From Candidatus Altarchaeales archaeon ex4484_2 (GTDB lineage Archaea > Altiarchaeota > Altiarchaeia > IMC4 > QMZM01), in NCBI GenBank assembly GCA_002254565.1, contig NJEG01000007.1:1-43196 (forward strand): DNA of 43,196 nt, in the 5' to 3' direction. The notes beneath the pieces were generated by a model. It saw nothing but the letters and a program-made list of their open reading frames with translations, was not told the origin of the DNA and made no database searches. The translations under genes and the position numbers were made by a program. Shown piece by piece: positions 18,550 to 27,191 of this stretch. Within the stretch, counting starts at the first letter, position 1. Each line of letters begins with the position of its first letter.

Positions 18550-19584
18550 ATGAAAAAGATAACGTATCTGGTGGCGGTTTTGTTTGTGCTGGCTACCGTG
18601 AACGCAGAGGTTGATGTGGTAAAGAACCTGTCTGAGAGTGATATAGTTGCTGATGATGTGGTTACCGTAAATGTAGTAATAAAAAACGATTGCGGAGAAG
18701 GGATTGAGGGTGTTTTGATTGAAGGCTATCCCCCGTACGCAAGTCCTGAGGGTGATTTCATGTCTGGTGGTGTTGTGGGGGTGTTGAAGAAGAACATCTC
18801 CCTCCAACCCTTCTCTGAGGTCAAGTACACCTATAACCTGACATTTAACGATATCCCAATACCTGTTAGGGAGAAAGAGCATGTGTTTCCTTCAACGGTT
18901 CTTGTATTAGTTAACGGCTCAAGATACTCATCCAACGAAGTTAAGATATTTATTTCTGAGCCGATAGTTGGCCCATGCAACTATGATTTCGTATGTGATC
19001 CAGGAGAGAACCGTGGGAACTGTTTCCAGGACTGTCCCCCAGGAGGAAAAGATGATTACTGTGACGGCCTGGATGATCTATTATGCGACCCTGACTGCGA
19101 GATGGGGGAGGATGTGGACTGTAAGGCTAAATGCGGTGACGGCATCTGCAGTGAGGTGGAAAGCTACCTGTCCTGTAAACTTGATTGCCCGGCAGGGGGG
19201 CGGGACGGATTCTGCGCCTACCTTGATGACGGCGTCTGCGACCCGGACTGTTCCAAAGGAGAGGACCCGGACTGTTCAGAAGTACCGGCCACAACAACCA
19301 CAGTGACCTCAACCACATCAACAACAGAACCCACGGCTGGAGTAGATAATACTTTATCATATATTATTGTGCTGGTAGTTGTTTCCTTGGCTGGATTCCT
19401 CATCTACAGGCGATACAGGAAAGGTAAGGAAATAGAGGATGCCCGGGAGAAAAGAGAGAAACTGTTTGATTGGATAGAAAAAGAGTTGAGGAACGGAGAA
19501 GACCCTGAGAAACTTAAGACCATCGTCAGATCACAGGGATTCGAGGAGGAGCTGGTGGACTACGTCGAGAAAAAACTGATGTAG
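18550..19584 (+). CDS. Secreted Cys-rich repeat protein with Thr-rich linker and C-terminal TM plus cytoplasmic tail
   Basis: Signal peptide; repeats CGDGICSEVESYLSCKLDCPAGGRDGFC and related; TTTTVTSTTSTTEPT linker; TM YIIVLVVVSLAGFLIYRRY. Confidence 0.7.
   Translation: MKKITYLVAVLFVLATVNAEVDVVKNLSESDIVADDVVTVNVVIKNDCGEGIEGVLIEGYPPYASPEGDFMSGGVVGVLKKNISLQPFSEVKYTYNLTFNDIPIPVREKEHVFPSTVLVLVNGSRYSSNEVKIFISEPIVGPCNYDFVCDPGENRGNCFQDCPPGGKDDYCDGLDDLLCDPDCEMGEDVDCKAKCGDGICSEVESYLSCKLDCPAGGRDGFCAYLDDGVCDPDCSKGEDPDCSEVPATTTTVTSTTSTTEPTAGVDNTLSYIIVLVVVSLAGFLIYRRYRKGKEIEDAREKREKLFDWIEKELRNGEDPEKLKTIVRSQGFEEELVDYVEKKLM
19527..19570 (+). repeat. Copy 1 of an about 40-bp imperfect direct repeat (3' end of the 344-aa gene)
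   Basis: cagatcacagggattcgaggaggagctggtggactacgtcgaga. Confidence 0.6.
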
Positions 19585-19625
19585 CAGCAGGAGGTAGCAG
19601 TTAAACGCGATTAACCAGTACATTA

Positions 19626-19664
19626 GTTTCCAAACGGAAACGAAAACTTTAAATATTGGTTTCC
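19626..19664. promoter_or_regulatory. Candidate operator/promoter: inverted GTTTCC repeats around a TATA-like box
   Basis: GTTTCC-AAAC-GGAAAC (19626-19641), CTTTAAATA (about 19647-19655), GGTTTCC (19658-19664), ATG at 19677. Confidence 0.45.
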
Positions 19665-19676
19665 TATATAACTACT

Positions 19677-20930
19677 ATGAAAGAAACAGAAGAAATACTG
19701 GAACTCCTAAACCCCTGGTGGAAAGACAACAACATAAACAAAAAACTAGCCAAACCCTACAAAAGAAAAACCCACAAAAAAATACTCGAACTACACAAAC
19801 ACCGACAGATAACCCTCATATACGGGCTGAGAAGAACAGGGAAAACAACCCTCATCTACCAAAACATCGAACACCTCCTAAAAAAACACAACCCAAAACA
19901 CATCCTCTACTTCACCTTCGATAAAAAAACCAAGGAACTAACCGAAATACTTGAAGCATACAAGGAACTGACAAAAACCAACTGGAAGAAAGAAGAAACC
20001 CACGTCTTCCTAGACGAGATAACAAAACTCGACGACTGGGCGAACAAAATCAAATTAATCTACGACGCCCTCCCAAACATCAAATTCACCATCTCATCAA
20101 GCAGCAGCATCGGGCTCGAAGAAGAAGCCATAAAAAACCTGGCAGGAAGATACTTCCCCATAAACCTAAAGCCGCTGAACTTCACCGAATACCTGGAACT
20201 GAAAGGAAAAAACAAGTATCTGCAAAACACCAACCTCTGGGAAAAAGAAATCAAAAAAGAACTAAACAGCTACCTCCTAAGAAGCTTCCCTGAGACAGTT
20301 GAATGGGAAAACAAGCTGCTGGTAAAAGACTATCTGAGGACAACCATACTAGACAAAATCATCAAAGTCGACCTGCAAGATAAATTCAGGAACGTTAACC
20401 GAGACCTGCTCTCAACACTCATAGAGATATTCTACAGCGAGCCGGGAATGTACCTAGACTACGACAGCATCTCAAAAAAACTGAGGATAAGCAAGAAAAC
20501 ACTAACACAGCACATATACTACCTCGAATACTCATACCTCCTGAAGAGAATAAGAAACTTCAGGATAAACACATTCACCACCTCAAGGAAACTGCAGAAG
20601 ACATACGCGTACTGGTGGACGCTAGCCTACTGCTACACAAACAACCAAGACAGGATGATGGAAAACATAGTCGCCAGCTCCATGGACGCTAAATACTACT
20701 GGAGGAAAAACAACAAAGAAATAGATTTCCTGAAGTTGGACGGAAAAAAGATACAACCAATAGAGGTTAAAAACACGCAGGAAGTAACAAAAAACCAATT
20801 AAGGAATATGAAATATTTCCTGGGGAAATATAACATAAAAGAGGGACAGATAGTATACAAGGGAATAGAAAAAACAGAAGATGAAGGCAAAATAAGACTC
20901 CAGCCCCTGTGGAAGTGGATGCTGGAATAG
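19677..20930 (+). CDS. Archaeal AAA+ ATPase with wHTH and DUF4143/PD-(D/E)XK-like C-terminus
   Basis: Walker A YGLRRTGKTTLIY, Walker B THVFLDEI, C-terminal NNKEIDFLKLDGKKIQPIEVKN. ATG at 19677 fits the upstream TATA-like box better than the track start (19656). Confidence 0.8.
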   Translation: MKETEEILELLNPWWKDNNINKKLAKPYKRKTHKKILELHKHRQITLIYGLRRTGKTTLIYQNIEHLLKKHNPKHILYFTFDKKTKELTEILEAYKELTKTNWKKEETHVFLDEITKLDDWANKIKLIYDALPNIKFTISSSSSIGLEEEAIKNLAGRYFPINLKPLNFTEYLELKGKNKYLQNTNLWEKEIKKELNSYLLRSFPETVEWENKLLVKDYLRTTILDKIIKVDLQDKFRNVNRDLLSTLIEIFYSEPGMYLDYDSISKKLRISKKTLTQHIYYLEYSYLLKRIRNFRINTFTTSRKLQKTYAYWWTLAYCYTNNQDRMMENIVASSMDAKYYWRKNNKEIDFLKLDGKKIQPIEVKNTQEVTKNQLRNMKYFLGKYNIKEGQIVYKGIEKTEDEGKIRLQPLWKWMLE

Positions 20931-20931
20931 C

Positions 20932-20972
20932 CAGATCACAGGGCTTTGATGGGGGCTGGTTGACTACGTCAA
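20932..20972 (+). repeat. Copy 2 of the imperfect direct repeat, directly after the ATPase stop codon
   Basis: cagatcacagggctttgatgggggctggttgactacgtcaag aligns with 19527-19570 and keeps CAGATCACAGGG and GACTACGTC. Confidence 0.6.
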
Positions 20973-20982
20973 GATATGATAG

Positions 20983-21246
20983 CTAAAAAAAATATTTTTT
21001 TGTCATGGAAACAGCCCACCTCCAGTGGAGGGACAAATGCACTATAACAAGAATAACAAGAATCAACCCGGAGAGGTCATGCACCATAATCCAGGCCTGC
21101 TTACTCAACCCCAGAAACTCCTGAAGCCTGCCCTGCCTGATACCATAAGGCAGGAAAAATAAGAGAATAAAACCCGAAGCTGCCGTGAAAATGAGGGATA
21201 AGGCCATCAAAGCATCCGTAACATAATTCAGTCCAGCTTTATCCAT
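20983..21246 (-). CDS. Small membrane protein, DUF4405-like
   Basis: MDKAGLNYVTDALMALSLIFTAASGFILLFFLP...MVHDLSGLILVILVIVHLSLHWRW; His-containing TM helices. Confidence 0.55.
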   Translation of the reverse strand: MDKAGLNYVTDALMALSLIFTAASGFILLFFLPYGIRQGRLQEFLGLSKQAWIMVHDLSGLILVILVIVHLSLHWRWAVSMTKKYFF

Positions 21247-21256
21247 GATAAACAAT

Positions 21257-22207
21257 TTAATTGGACAACGACTTCAGCAACATGATGCGGGCAATCAACG
21301 CCTCCAGCTGGATGCGCTCATTAGCGCCCTCCACCAGGGCATAATTAGCCTCCCCGATTAAATCAATGACGCGAATCTTGAGCTCATCACCCTCATCCAA
21401 CTTCAAGACCTCCCGGCTCATCTGCACAATAACATCCTCACCCGACATCCCGTAATCAATAATCAACCTGTCAACCAGCTTCCTTGCCTCCATGAAACTC
21501 CCCCCAAGTGAAAGCTCCAGCAGCTGCCTGATGTCCTCAGGTCTCGCCCTCGAGGAGATAGCGTAAACATTATCCTCATCCACCTTCCCCAAAGCAGCAG
21601 CCGACTGCAGCAGGTTAACAGCCTGCCTCATATCGCCCTCAGCGAGATAGGTTATCGCCTCCAAACCAGTCCCCTCGAAACCCGCACCCTCTTGCTCCAG
21701 GATAAACTCCAGCCTCCCTCTGATGGCCTCATCAGACAAACCCCGGAAACGGAAAACAGCACACCTGCTCTGTATGGGATTGATAATCTTGCTGCTATAG
21801 TTGCATGATAAAATAAAACGACACGTTGAGGTATAGTTCTCCATCGTCCTCCTCAAGGCGTTCTGGGCGTCGAATGTTAAGGCATCAGCCTCATCCAGGA
21901 AGATAATCTTGAAGTCTCCGGTAATAGAACGGGTCCGGGCGAAATCCTTGATCTTTGTGCGAACAACATCAATACCCCTCTCATCTGAGGCATTCAGCTC
22001 CAAGAAATTACCTCTTACGTCGCCAAACAACTCCCGGGTGATGCACAATGCAGCGGTGGTCTTGCCGGAGCCTGCCGGCCCCGCAAACAAGAGATGCGGC
22101 ATAGACCTGGCCTTAACGTAGGCCCTGAAACGGTCCACGATAGCCTCCTGCCCCGCCATCTCATCAAGCCTCTGGGGCCTGTATTTCTCAGTCCAAGGTT
22201 GCTCCAT
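21257..22207 (-). CDS. rfcS: Replication factor C small subunit
   Basis: EKYRPQRLDEMAGQE, FAGPAGSGKTTAALC, IIFLDEADALT, FILSCNYSSKIINPIQSRCAVFRF. Confidence 0.95.
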   Translation of the reverse strand: MEQPWTEKYRPQRLDEMAGQEAIVDRFRAYVKARSMPHLLFAGPAGSGKTTAALCITRELFGDVRGNFLELNASDERGIDVVRTKIKDFARTRSITGDFKIIFLDEADALTFDAQNALRRTMENYTSTCRFILSCNYSSKIINPIQSRCAVFRFRGLSDEAIRGRLEFILEQEGAGFEGTGLEAITYLAEGDMRQAVNLLQSAAALGKVDEDNVYAISSRARPEDIRQLLELSLGGSFMEARKLVDRLIIDYGMSGEDVIVQMSREVLKLDEGDELKIRVIDLIGEANYALVEGANERIQLEALIARIMLLKSLSN

Positions 22208-22278
22208 TATAACTATTATTTAGACGGAACATTAATTAAGGAATTAAGATTTAATGCCAGACTCTAAGTTATAAGACA

Positions 22279-25200
22279 ATGAGTAAGAGACTTGATCTTC
22301 CCCGGCTGGAGGAGGAGATACAGGAGTACTGGGAAAAGAACAGCATATACCGTGAGGTATGTGAGTCAAGGAAGGGGAAAGAGAGATACTATTTCTGCCA
22401 GGGACCACCGTTCACCTCCGGAACAGCGCATATAGGGCACGCATGGAACCATGCCATAAAGGATGCAATAATCAGATACAAGACCATGCAAGGCCTTGAC
22501 GTCTACAGAAGAGCCGGGTGGGACATGCACGGCCTCCCAATCGAGGTCAAGGTAGAGGAGGAGGTTCTTAGAAGCAGAAGCAAGAAGGAGATAGAGGAAT
22601 ATGGGATAGAGAACTTCATATCAGAGTGCAAGAAGTTCGCCCTCCAGAACATGAACAACATGACCTCCCAGCTCAAAAGGCTGGGGGTGTGGCTGGACTG
22701 GGATGACCCCTACATGAGCATAGACCCGAGATACATGGAGGGCGTCTGGTTTCTCATGAAAAAAACCTATGAGAAGAAACTCCTCTACGAGGACAAGCAG
22801 GTGATACACTGGTGTCCCCGGTGTGAGACTGCGATGGCCGGCTACGAGGTAAGGGATGAATACAGGGATGTGATGGATCACTCAATCTATGTGAAAGCCA
22901 AGCTCGAAGACAATAGCGGTTACATAGTAATCTGGACTACCACCCCATGGACTCTTCCATCTAACACGGGAATAGCAGTGCACCCAAGGTATGAATACGT
23001 GAGGGTTGAATACATGGGAGAAAAATATATACTTGCCAGGGAGCGGCTTGAGGTGATAGCTGAGGAGATATTCCCGGATGGAGACTACAGGGTGATAGAG
23101 GAGTTCAGGGGGGAGAAGCTTGATGGAAAAGGATACGAGCCCATGCTGGACATCGAAATCCAGAAGGGAATTATGAGAAAGATTGTTGTGGAGGAGGAGC
23201 TGGTTAACCTGGAGGAGGGAACCGGCTGCGTTCACCTGGCTCCAGGACACGGGGAGGAAGACTTTAGGATAGGTAAACGATACAATCTAGAGATGCTCTC
23301 CCCTGTAGATGGGGCAGGGCGTTTCACCATAGAACCATACATGGGGGAGTACATAAGGGACAGCAATAACGTTATCATCAAACAGCTGGATGAGGGGGGC
23401 ATCCTCCTTTATGCTGGAAAGAAAATCCACTCATACCCTCACTGCTGGCGGTGCAAGGAGCCTCTTCTGTTGAGAGCGACCAAGCAGTGGTTTCTCTCGG
23501 TTTCAAAGATAAGGGAGAGGCTGCTTGAGAAAAACGGAGAGATAGAATGGGTTCCTGAATGGGTTGGCTCAGGGAGGTTCGAGAACTGGTTGAGGAATGC
23601 GAAAGACTGGTGTATATCCCGGCAGAGGTACTGGAACACCCCCCTGCCCATATGGCGCTGCGACTGCGGGAAATTGGAGGTAATCGGAAGCCTGGAGGAG
23701 TTAAGGGATAAGGCAACAACAAATATTGATGTGGAAAAAATAGACCTGCACAGGCCCTCCATAGACGAAATAAAACTAAAATGCAGTTGCGGTAAAGAGA
23801 TGAGGAGATTGGAGGATGTATTGGATGTGTGGCTTGACTCCGGGTGTGCCTCATGGGCTAACCTTGGATACCCTAACCAGGAGGATGAATTCAGGAAACT
23901 GTTCCCGGCTGATTTTATAACAGAGGGAAGTGACCAGACCAGGGGGTGGTTTTATTCCCTGCTGGTTTCCTCCGTAATAGCATTCGACGAGATACCATAC
24001 AGGAGGGTTCTCTACCATGGTTTTGCATTAGATGATGAGGGTAGGAAGATGAGTAAATCCCAGGGAAACGTTATAGACCCCTTTGAGGTAACAGACAAAT
24101 ATGGAGCAGACGTTCTGAGATACTACATGCTCTGGACCTCGGTGCCTTGGGAGGATCTGAGGTTCTCATATGATGGGTTGGGGATAATCAACAGATTACT
24201 GCACATGCTCTGGAACATATACTCTTTTGCGGAAACCTACATGGAACTGGATGAGTACAGCATAGAAAAGGAATACAAACTCGAATTCCAGCTCGAGGAC
24301 AGGTACATCCTCTCAAGATACAACTCGCTCGTAGACGAGGTCACATCAGACTACGAGAAGCTCTACCTCTTTGACGTTTGCAGAAAGATACAGTCCTTTA
24401 TACTGGAGCTAAGCCGGTTTTATGTGAAGCTGGTCAGGGACCGGGTGTGGATTGAGGGAGAAGACCCAAGGAAAATGTCAGTGTATTACACACTACAGCA
24501 TATATTAACCGGTTTATGTAAACTGATGGCTCCCGTAGCACCCCACATCACGGAGAGGATATACATGAACCTCACAGGGGAGCGAAGCCTGCATCTTTCT
24601 TACTGGCCTCAGGCAGACAAATCCAGCATACAGGAGGAGCTGGAGGAAGACATGAAGGTAGCCCAGCAGATAATAGAGTCAGTGATATCCGCCAGGCAGG
24701 ACTCCGGAATCAAACTGAGATGGCCCATCTCCCGGATTATTGTCGCGCCCAAGGGAGAGTGGAGTCTGCAGAGGCTTGAGGATTTGATTCTTAAGATGTG
24801 CAACGCCAAGGAATTAGAGATTAAGGCTGTGGAAACCGAAATCGTAGCTAAGCTAAACTACTCAAGCCTGGGTCCGAAGCTCAAGGACAAGATGAGGGAA
24901 CTGGAGGAGAATCTGGTTAGGAAGGATGCCGGGAAAATAAAAAAAGAGATGGACAAGCGGGGGGTATACGAACTTAAGGGTTACAATCTTGAGAAAGGAG
25001 ACCTCATATTCGAGACCAGGATAAGCGATAATATAATAGCCAAGGAATACGGCCAGGGCGTTGTGTACATAGACTCCAAGCTCGATGATGTACTGTACTC
25101 TGAGGCCATGGCCCGGGAGGCCATAAGGAGGATACAGGATATGAGGAAGGAACTGGATTTGGAAGAGACAAGAGAGATGATGGTTTCAATAGAATGCGGG

Positions 25201-25356
25201 AAAGACTTCAGAAGGCATCTGGAAAAAAACAAGCGTTTCATCGAGAAAGAAACCAGAAGCAATCTATCCTTCGGCGAAGGAGGAGGCTTTATCAAGGAAT
25301 GGGATATAGAGAAAAACAAGGTAACAGTATACCTGGAGGAGACAGGAAATGAATGA
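22279..25356 (+). CDS. ileS: Isoleucyl-tRNA synthetase
   Basis: GPPFTSGTAHIGHAWNH (HIGH), GRKMSKSQGNVIDP (KMSKS), full-length 1025 aa. Confidence 0.95.
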   Translation: MSKRLDLPRLEEEIQEYWEKNSIYREVCESRKGKERYYFCQGPPFTSGTAHIGHAWNHAIKDAIIRYKTMQGLDVYRRAGWDMHGLPIEVKVEEEVLRSRSKKEIEEYGIENFISECKKFALQNMNNMTSQLKRLGVWLDWDDPYMSIDPRYMEGVWFLMKKTYEKKLLYEDKQVIHWCPRCETAMAGYEVRDEYRDVMDHSIYVKAKLEDNSGYIVIWTTTPWTLPSNTGIAVHPRYEYVRVEYMGEKYILARERLEVIAEEIFPDGDYRVIEEFRGEKLDGKGYEPMLDIEIQKGIMRKIVVEEELVNLEEGTGCVHLAPGHGEEDFRIGKRYNLEMLSPVDGAGRFTIEPYMGEYIRDSNNVIIKQLDEGGILLYAGKKIHSYPHCWRCKEPLLLRATKQWFLSVSKIRERLLEKNGEIEWVPEWVGSGRFENWLRNAKDWCISRQRYWNTPLPIWRCDCGKLEVIGSLEELRDKATTNIDVEKIDLHRPSIDEIKLKCSCGKEMRRLEDVLDVWLDSGCASWANLGYPNQEDEFRKLFPADFITEGSDQTRGWFYSLLVSSVIAFDEIPYRRVLYHGFALDDEGRKMSKSQGNVIDPFEVTDKYGADVLRYYMLWTSVPWEDLRFSYDGLGIINRLLHMLWNIYSFAETYMELDEYSIEKEYKLEFQLEDRYILSRYNSLVDEVTSDYEKLYLFDVCRKIQSFILELSRFYVKLVRDRVWIEGEDPRKMSVYYTLQHILTGLCKLMAPVAPHITERIYMNLTGERSLHLSYWPQADKSSIQEELEEDMKVAQQIIESVISARQDSGIKLRWPISRIIVAPKGEWSLQRLEDLILKMCNAKELEIKAVETEIVAKLNYSSLGPKLKDKMRELEENLVRKDAGKIKKEMDKRGVYELKGYNLEKGDLIFETRISDNIIAKEYGQGVVYIDSKLDDVLYSEAMAREAIRRIQDMRKELDLEETREMMVSIECGKDFRRHLEKNKRFIEKETRSNLSFGEGGGFIKEWDIEKNKVTVYLEETGNE

Positions 25357-26215
25357 GCTGAAGATTAAAAAGGTCAAACCTAAGGTGTGGAATCTGGAGG
25401 TGATTAAGGGATTAGATGCCTGGAAGGAGGTTGTTTATTCAGCGAGGATGAGTGGTGTGCCCCCGCAGGTGAAAGACATGAACTGCTTTGGGATGATGAT
25501 AGAAAACGACTACAGCTCATCCCTGGAACACATAATCATCAAGTTTGATTTAAAGATGTCCAAGGGTAACGCCCCAGAGTTCCTGGAACACCGGATGGTA
25601 AGCCACAGCGGCTACTCCACCAGATACATTGAGGTGAGCAAGGGCATAGATAAGAAAGAAGAGGCCTATGAGGTAATCATTCCAGAGCATCTCCTGGATA
25701 ATGAAGTAAAAACTGAATCAGCTAGTTTATTATCTGAGAACATAGGTGAATCGATTAGGGCATACAGGAACCTTGTGGATAAGAAAGTACCCAGGGAGAT
25801 AGCCAGATACGTGCTGCCCTTCGCCCAGGCCGTGGGCGTATACCACGTCACCATAAACCTCAGGTCTCTTCTTAACATGCTCTCACTACGCCTCTGCGTG
25901 CGTTCCTCCCCTGAATTCAGGTGCATAGCCAGCCAGCTCTACCTTAAACTGATGGAAGAGCTTCCGCAGATGGGGGGCCTTGTCGGATGTCGGGGTTTTA
26001 TGAGAGGATGCTGCCCGGAAAGCGGTGTAACAGGTGTCAGGGCAGGTGAGCAACACAAGCACTACCCCGTATGCCCCTTCAAGTTCCCGGACACAGACAT
26101 CTACATACCCACCATGAAGGAGCTGAGAAAGGGAGGGAAGGTTAAGGAATTCGATAAAGAAAAGGCCCTTAAGGCCATGGAATCGCTCTACAGGAAATGG
26201 ATGACGTGGGAATAA
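25349..26215 (+). CDS. ThyX-like (FAD-dependent thymidylate synthase family) protein with divergent signature
   Basis: SSLEHIIIKFDLKMSKGNAPEFLEHRMVSHSGYSTRYIEV resembles the ThyX RHRxxSxxxxSxRY region; NLRSLLNMLSLRLCVRSSPEFRCIA. Confidence 0.6.
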   Translation: MNELKIKKVKPKVWNLEVIKGLDAWKEVVYSARMSGVPPQVKDMNCFGMMIENDYSSSLEHIIIKFDLKMSKGNAPEFLEHRMVSHSGYSTRYIEVSKGIDKKEEAYEVIIPEHLLDNEVKTESASLLSENIGESIRAYRNLVDKKVPREIARYVLPFAQAVGVYHVTINLRSLLNMLSLRLCVRSSPEFRCIASQLYLKLMEELPQMGGLVGCRGFMRGCCPESGVTGVRAGEQHKHYPVCPFKFPDTDIYIPTMKELRKGGKVKEFDKEKALKAMESLYRKWMTWE

Positions 26216-26216
26216 G

Positions 26217-27191
26217 CTACAGCTCCCCCCTGAGTTCCCTAGCTGCTGCACACATGTTGCTGAGTTTCTGGAAGGAAACCTGAGAGCTTAAAAGCTTTAA
26301 ACCGCAGTCTGGGTCTACATACACCCTTTTGGGCTCTACAATCTCGAAGGCCTTTTTTATGTTTCCCTTAATCTCATCAACCGACTCAATCCGTCTCGTA
26401 TGCACGTCCACGCAACCGAAGCCGATATCCTTGGTGAAATCATGTTCCCTGAATATGCTGATGTCCTGGAAGCTCTTGTTCGCCAGCTCGAAATCCAGTT
26501 GATCCACTGAGAAATCAAGTACCTGGGGATACAGCTTCGAGTAGTCGCCATAGCAGATATGTAAGCCTGTGTAGGCCTTAACCCCTTTGGTTGCTATCTC
26601 CACGGAGTTTCTGGCTATCTCCAGCTCATCCACGTGAGTGGGAATAGCAGGATCATCTATCTGGATAAATGAGGCGCCAGCTGCCACCAGAGCCTTCAGT
26701 TCCTGGTTGATTACCTCAGCCAGGGCATAAACAGCATCCTCTTTAGTCCTGTAGTGCTCGTTGAAGCTCCAGTCCACTATAGTGTAGGGCCCTGTTATGG
26801 GAACCTTGATATCATGCTCGGTTAAACCCCTGAGGTTTCTGTATTCGCTGACAGTCAACTCATCCCTGTAGCTTAATTCATCCACGATAGACGGCTTCCT
26901 GTAGTAGTTGTTGCCCCACACCCTCACCTCGCCGTAGATGGAAAAGCCGTTAATGTGCTCCGCGAAATAGGAGGTCATCTCCTCCCGCCTCATCTCCCCA
27001 TCCCAGAGTATGTCAACACCAGCAAGCTCATGATCCTTTACCACAGCCTTGATGGAATCAGAATAGGCTGACTCCATTACCTCATCCGAGAGACTGCTAT
27101 CAGAGTGCTCCCTGATCAAGTGATTAAGCCATCTCGGCTTCGGGTAGCTTCCAACCACAGTAGTAGGTAATATTTTATCGTTCATCTTCAA
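26217..27191 (-). CDS. Methionine synthase (cobalamin-independent, MetE-core) family protein
   Basis: TTVVGSYPKPRWL, QIDDPAIPTHVDE, LHICYGDYS and DPDCGLKLL (zinc His/Cys/Cys ligands). Confidence 0.8.
   Translation of the reverse strand: MKMNDKILPTTVVGSYPKPRWLNHLIREHSDSSLSDEVMESAYSDSIKAVVKDHELAGVDILWDGEMRREEMTSYFAEHINGFSIYGEVRVWGNNYYRKPSIVDELSYRDELTVSEYRNLRGLTEHDIKVPITGPYTIVDWSFNEHYRTKEDAVYALAEVINQELKALVAAGASFIQIDDPAIPTHVDELEIARNSVEIATKGVKAYTGLHICYGDYSKLYPQVLDFSVDQLDFELANKSFQDISIFREHDFTKDIGFGCVDVHTRRIESVDEIKGNIKKAFEIVEPKRVYVDPDCGLKLLSSQVSFQKLSNMCAAARELRGEL

Noticed and set aside
19656-20930. Interpreting the AAA-ATPase as the missing VirB4-like motor of the surface system
   Set aside because: It has the archaeal AAA+/DUF4143-like architecture, distinct codon usage and its own flanking repeat; no VirB4 features.
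22621-25319. Minus-strand ORFs inside ileS
   Set aside because: Antisense to a well-conserved ileS; spurious.
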